Part shown: in pieces, positions 58,997 to 64,000 of the stretch | Layout: each line of letters opens with the position of its first letter | Position numbering within the stretch: the first letter of the stretch is position 1 | Origin: Trichosphaerium sp. ATCC 40318 | Lineage: Eukaryota; Discosea; Flabellinia; Trichosidae | NCBI GenBank assembly: GCA_038496445.1 | Contig: JALMLS010000355.1 | Location: 1 to 64,000 of the forward strand | Direction: 5' to 3' | DNA length: 64,000 bases | Notes under the pieces: generated by a model | The model's database searches: none | Told to the model about the DNA's origin: nothing | Seen by the model: only the letters and a program-made list of their open reading frames with translations | Made by a program: the position numbers and the translations under genes

Positions 58997-61900
58997 ATGT
59001 ATCGTATTATCCTGTTGGTTTTAATTACGTTGTTCTGCGCTTGTTGCGGTCAAAAAACAATTAAAATATCAGCTGTATTATCTTTAACAGGAGAACCTGG
59101 TTCAATTCCAGTGTATGTAGACAACCGACTACGCATTGGGATGGAGTACGACTTTTTTTAATACTTTTACTTTTGGTAGTGACAAAATTAACGCTTTATT
59201 CCTTGTAATAGGCTCTACGTGGAACGTATTAACAGTCTTGGCTATATTAAAGTTGGTGGAGATAACTACACTGTTGAACTGAATATAATTGATGGAGAGG
59301 ATAATACAGCAAAAATTGTGGACCATTACGAGCAGTTGTGCCAACAGATCAAAAGCGTCAATGGCACAGAGAATCACTTTTTGGTTACTTCTAATGCGCC
59401 TCAACACTCTGTATTCGTCTCTAATGCACTAGAAATCCTTGAATGCCCATCAATAAACGCTGGATCCGAAATAGAAATTATTTGGCGTGGATTCTCTGGA
59501 CAGCATAATCTTACAATTCCTTTGGGTCTGTCGCCAACAAAGTACGTAATACCGCACTTTGGTGTTTTATTAATTGTTTTGTTGAATTTAAGGGCTTTCA
59601 GCACTATGCTTCCTTTTTTGCGTATTCAACGGATGAAAAAAGCTGTTCTTGTTTGCGAAAAAATACATGCTCTTATTGAGAGCTCAAATTGTGACGCACG
59701 TGATTTTTTTTGTGTCCAAACTTGGTTCTTTTTATTTTCTCATTTTCTGAACAAACTGCAACTTTTTTTTTTTAACTCGCTGTTTTTAGACGCTTGTGAA
59801 GGACTTGCCACGTTTATACGGTTTGGAAGAAACTGCAAGATATAGTGTTACAGATGGAGTTGTATCAGCCCTGCCCGAATTTCTAGATCCAGAGAGAGTA
59901 GCAAACTGGACAGCGACTGCAGATCTCATTTACCAGGTAATCTCCATTCTTTTGTTGTTAAACACGAAGTGAGTGACATTGTTTTAAGAATCACAAGGAT
60001 GCTGATGTTATATTTTTTGGCTCTCCTGGTGTAACTCCGCTATTTCTTTTGCGGAGGTTCATTGAGATTGGATGGTTTCCAAAACTTTTTGTGGGTGCTT
60101 CTGCAGATGGTTTTTATAGCGAATTTGAAGGTACGTACAACTTGTCCTCAATATTGTCTAACATATTAGCTCTTCTTGAGATTGTCCCATTGAAATACCT
60201 TAACCTTTTAAGTGGTTTGACAAGAGTAAGTGTTATCAAGGTATAAGTATTCGACTCACTTTTGTTAGTTTGTTACATCTTCAAGGTTTAGTAAAGATGA
60301 ATACACTGGATACGATCTTGCTGATTTTATGAAAGCGTACAAGGACAAAACAAACGAAACATTAGCTATAGCTGCCCCTATAATGGGGTTTCTGGCACCA
60401 ATGATGTGGGTTGAATCTATAAAGGTACAACAGCGTACGTATACTTCGCAACCTAATTCTTGAATAGAAAGCCGAAACTCTTGACCACATGAAAGTATTC
60501 AGCGCTCTTCGTACATCAGAGTTCGATACATTCAATGGTCAATACTCGTGGGATCCAGGTAACTGATTCTGTTTGTTAGTAAATAATATTTATGTCTATC
60601 AGAGGATAATTCTAATCGATGGGATCCGTACTACATTCAAGTTCAAATCCCAAATGGTTCTGATAATGCCACGGATGCTCTAAAAGTTCTAGCTCCTCTT
60701 GGTGCCACAACAAACTCTGAACTTGTCTATCCAATACCTCAACCCCACGAACGTTTTGTCACTGTCGAGTTTGGTGCGCACCAGGGAATTATGAAAGTTA
60801 TCTAACATAACTCAGGACGTGCCAGTGAAATCATAATGAGTGTACTCACTATCATTGCGGTTCTTATAACATTTGCGTTTTGTGTGTTTGTGGGAATGGC
60901 AAGAAACCATAGAGTTGTGAGAGGATCGTCTGTCAACTTTTTACTATTGGTCGCTTTTGGAGCTATTTTAATGCTTTGTACAAACTTTGTTTGGTTTCCA
61001 TCACAATGGACAACATTCACATGTCATTTGGCATTCTATACATTTAATATTGGCTTCTCCATCATGTTTGGGTACTAGAACCTTTAGCGACTTTTTATTC
61101 ACTGATATTACAGTTTTTGGTTATCGCATTTTGACTAACTTCTTTGTACTTAGATCACTGTTTGCAAAGTCTTTGCGTGTTGTAATGATCATGCGACAAG
61201 CGGACAAGCTGAAAGTTATAATTGTGTCTGATGCACATGTATTTTTCTACGTATTACTATTTGTTGGAGTTGACTTGGTACTATGTTTTTTTGCTGGTTA
61301 ACTGTTTTACATTATTTTCTCACATCAACAAGGTACTTTTAGTATTGTATTCAATATTAGCGAATCCACAGAGTGTATTGAACTACCCTGATCCTTATCG
61401 TTTGGATATGGCGTACAAAACATGTGTTACAAAGAATGAAACAACAAACACAGTTTTTATTGCACTCTTCGCTTCTTACAAGGTAATGCTCCAATTGCGC
61501 TTGTTATTATGTACTCATACTTTCTATGTAGTGCTTGTTGATGTTGGTTGGCATTTACACTGGATGGGAAGTACACTACATCAAATACAAACACTTGAAT
61601 GAGAGCAAAGTGATTGCATTCGCATTGTACAATGTGATATTCTTTGCTGTCTTGGGTTTTGGATTCTCATACGCTCTCAATGATGACAGTAATGAAACAA
61701 CAAGATATGGCCTTTATGCTTTAAGATCGTTGTCAGTGATACTCGCTGCAGGTACGTAATACCTATCAAGGAACAGAAATAAGTTCTTACTCTTTTTTTA
61801 GGACTAACAATTGTTGCTTTGTTTCTTCAAAAGATTCTCCTCATCAAGGGTCTGCTGGAAGATTCTTCTTCTCCGAGTTCCTCAGGAACAGCATCTGATC

Positions 61901-62055
61901 CTCAATTGGAAATTCCTGATATTGATTCAATGACATCTAGAGCGAATTCAGAATGGGAGAAAAGATACCTTGAAGAGAAGAATAAAACTGCAAAACTGAG
62001 AAAACGAGTTGCAAAATTAAAAGCAAAAGTGATCGAATTAGAAAATCAGAAGTAA
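58997..62055 (+). CDS. GABA-B-like class C GPCR, receptor 1
   Basis: Signal peptide MYRIILLVLITLFCACC, then a periplasmic-binding-protein type I ectodomain: TIKISAVLSLTGEPGSIPV, IKVGGDNYTVELNIIDGEDN, AFSTMLPFLRIQRMKKAVLV, DADVIFFGSPGVTPLFLLRR, GWFPKLFVGASADGFYSEF, GYDLADFMKAYKDKTNE. The ectodomain resembles branched-chain amino-acid-binding proteins. Seven helices follow from about 60830: IIMSVLTIIAVLITFAFCVF, GSSVNFLLLVAFGAILMLC, the SLFAKSLRVVMIMRQADKL loop, FFYVLLFVGVDL, a helix near 61530, VIAFALYNVIFFAVLGFGF, LTIVALFLQKILLIK. The cytosolic tail ends in a coiled coil (KTAKLRKRVAKLKAKVIELE), as in GABA-B and Dictyostelium Grl receptors. Many short introns. Ligand unknown. Confidence 0.88.
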
Positions 62056-62536
62056 TCTAAACCTGTTGTAAATAAACAAAAGTACATGTATATACGAACA
62101 AATAAATTACCGTAACATAAACAAGAACAACATAACCAACATGAAGTTACCTCCATTCAACAACTCATCCAAAAATTATAAGTAATATTATCTTATTCTC
62201 GAGATTATTCTACAGTTCTTTTGGTTTTCTTTTGCGGGATACTACACCATTCTCCGTAGTTAAATTTCAAAAAGAACATAGTATTCTTATCATATTCTTT
62301 GATAGGCACTTGTTTTCAGGTAGGTTCGAAGTACAAGCAGTTTTTGCTCCCAAAAAACATTGATGTTTCACGCTAAAGTACCTATTTTGGATGTTATTTT
62401 TTTGACCCAAACTCCGCCATACTTAAGAAGAATAAAAAGAGCACGTGAAGAAAACTACATACACGTGAAGTAACGAGAAAAGTTTTCCGGCGATATTCAA
62501 GCAATCTATTCAATACAATCATTTGCGTTTTTGGTA
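62056..62536. promoter_or_regulatory. Upstream region of receptor 2
   Basis: Gene-free. Two CACGTG sites (about 62442 and 62461) lie 75-95 bp before the start codon. The final 60 bp are a diverged duplicate of the receptor 1 leader. Confidence 0.4.
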
Positions 62537-64000
62537 ATGTACCGTATTGTTATAATAGCGCTTGCAGCGTACCTCTACACTTGTTGCGGTCAAAAAACAA
62601 TTAAAATATCAGCTGTATTATCTTTAACAGGAGAACCGGACTCAATTTCAGTATTAATTGACAACCAGCTACGAATTGGAATGGAGTACGCAGTTTTAAG
62701 TAGTTTATTTTCGAAAGAAACCAATAACGCTTATTCGCTCATGAAAGGCTCTACGTGGAACGTGTTAACAGTCTTGGCTATATTAAAGTCGGTGGAGATA
62801 ACTACACTGTTGAACTGAATATAATTGATGGAGAGGATAATACAACAAAAACTGTGGGCCATTACATAGATCTGTGCCAACAGATCAAAACTGGCACAGA
62901 GAATCACTTTTTGGTTACTTCGCTTGTACCTCAACACTCTTTAAACGCCTCTATTGCATTAGAACGCCTAAAATGTCCGTCAATAAGTGCAGGGTCTGAA
63001 ATAGATATCACGTGGCTTGGAACTAAACAAACAAAGCACAATATGACAATTCCTTTAGGGCTATCTCCTACGCGGTTCGTAGTGTTTTATAGTATTTGTA
63101 AGAGCTAATTATTGTTTTGTTGAATTTAAGGGCTTTCAGCACTATGCTTCCTTTTTTGCGTATTCAACGGATGAAAAAAGCTGTTCTTGTTTGCGACAAG
63201 TTAAGCCCACTTGCAGAAAACTCAAATTGTGACGCACGTGATTTTTTAATCAAAACTTTTTGAAATTCTCTTTTTTTTTTTGAATGAAATGGAACTTATT
63301 CGTTAGAAATTCTTATTCGTTTAGGCACTTATGGACGAGTTGCCACGTATATATAATGTGCAACCTACGAGATACGAGGTTTTACCAGGGCTTGTATCGC
63401 CTACGCTTGGGTTAATGGATCCACAGAGAGTGGCGAACTGGTCAGCGACTGCAAGCATTATTTATCAGGTAAAGTGTATATTGATTTTTTGATTATGTTG
63501 ATTTTGTTTCTTTTAGAACAATCAAGATGCTGATGTTTTATTTTTTGGGTCTCCCGGTATATCACCTGTATTTATTATACGAAGATTTGTAGATCTTGGA
63601 TGGTTTCCTAAACTCATTGTGGGTGCTTCTGCTGATGGTTTTTACAGCGACCTTGGAGGTACTATTATTTTTTTGTGCGTCTTGATGTCTAACATTCAAT
63701 ATTATAGATCTTTCTAACATTGTCCCACTGAGATATATGAACCTTATAACCGGGTTGACTAGAGTACGTTTAAAGGATGTATCAGATTTACGGTTAACAA
63801 CTTTTAGTTCGTAAGAACTTCAAGGTTTAGCAAAGATAAGTACACTGGATACGATCTTGCAGCTTTCATGGAAGCATACAAGAATAAAACAAATACAGAA
63901 TTGCCTCTCGCTGCTCCTATAGCGGGCTTTCTATCATCAATGATGTGGGTTGAATCTATAAAAGTACAAATATCGTCGATAGTACTCCAGTAAACTAATG
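62537..64000 (+). CDS. GABA-B-like class C GPCR, receptor 2 (cut by window end)
   Basis: Tandem paralogue of receptor 1 with the same exon order. Signal peptide MYRIVIIALAAYLYTCC, then TIKISAVLSLTGEPDSISV, IKVGGDNYTVELNIIDGEDN, MTIPLGLSPTRF, RAFSTMLPFLRIQRMKKAV, WSATASIIYQ, DADVLFFGSPGISPVFIIRR, GWFPKLIVGASADGFYSDL, GYDLAAFMEAYKNKTNT. Only the ligand-binding part is inside the window; the seven-helix part lies beyond it. Several stretches (about 59040-59090 with 62580-62630; 59570-59650 with 63115-63190) are nearly identical at the DNA level, including intron sequence next to the AFSTM exon. That suggests recent duplication or gene conversion. Confidence 0.85.

Overview
The window is nuclear DNA from a gene-dense, AT-rich unicellular eukaryote. 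Almost every gene is broken by short spliceosomal introns (about 40-100 nt, GT...AG, donors mostly GTAAG or GTACGT, acceptors T-rich ending TAG/CAG). Genes lie on both strands with a few hundred bases between them and no operons. The gene content (F-box, START, ARM-BTB, KCTD-type BTB, Rab, RWDD2, ELO elongase, GABA-B-like receptors with periplasmic-binding-protein ectodomains, actin-bundling protein) is that of a free-living, probably amoeboid protist. I cannot fix the lineage from sequence alone. No rRNA, confident tRNA, CRISPR array or intact transposon was seen.

Layout. 1-6.5 kb: the decayed, window-edge copy of a three-member family (family X), an LRR gene, the C-terminal half of a Rab GTPase, and a YwqK/MORN_2-type repeat protein. 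6.5-11.5 kb: a mitochondrial-looking PPR gene divergent from a gene with repeated WYxVS modules ending in a RAP/PD-(D/E)XK-like domain. 11.5-14.1 kb: a 171-bp tandem duplication, an unclear minus-strand gene and a small Pro-rich basic protein. 14.5-16.7 kb: cytochrome P450 copy 1. 16.9-24.9 kb: a coiled-coil nuclear-type protein, an LRR relic, an F-box/ankyrin-like gene, a multi-pass membrane protein, then 1.5 kb almost empty. 24.9-33.8 kb: an ARM-repeat/BTB fusion, a secreted tocopherol-cyclase-like protein and a secreted subtilisin. 34-38 kb: family X copy, MORN_2 copy, family X copy. 38.6-46.4 kb: glycerophosphodiesterase, ELO elongase, F-box/START gene A, a second LRR relic and P450 copy 2, which carries a frameshift. 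46.8-53.5 kb: a second WYxVS gene divergent from RWDD2, an actin-bundling protein and a KCTD-like gene. 53.6-64 kb: F-box/START gene B, a large unrecognised gene, and two tandem GABA-B-like receptors, the last cut by the window end.

Common themes are local gene duplication at different ages (P450, family X, MORN_2, F-box/START, receptors, WYxVS), with some copies decaying, a possible lipid group (P450, ELO, GDPD, START, tocopherol-cyclase-like), and a striking excess of the palindrome CACGTG (62 sites counted by eye) spread over coding, intronic and intergenic DNA. Exon borders were placed by hand from GT/AG sites and reading frame, so individual junctions may be off by a few codons.
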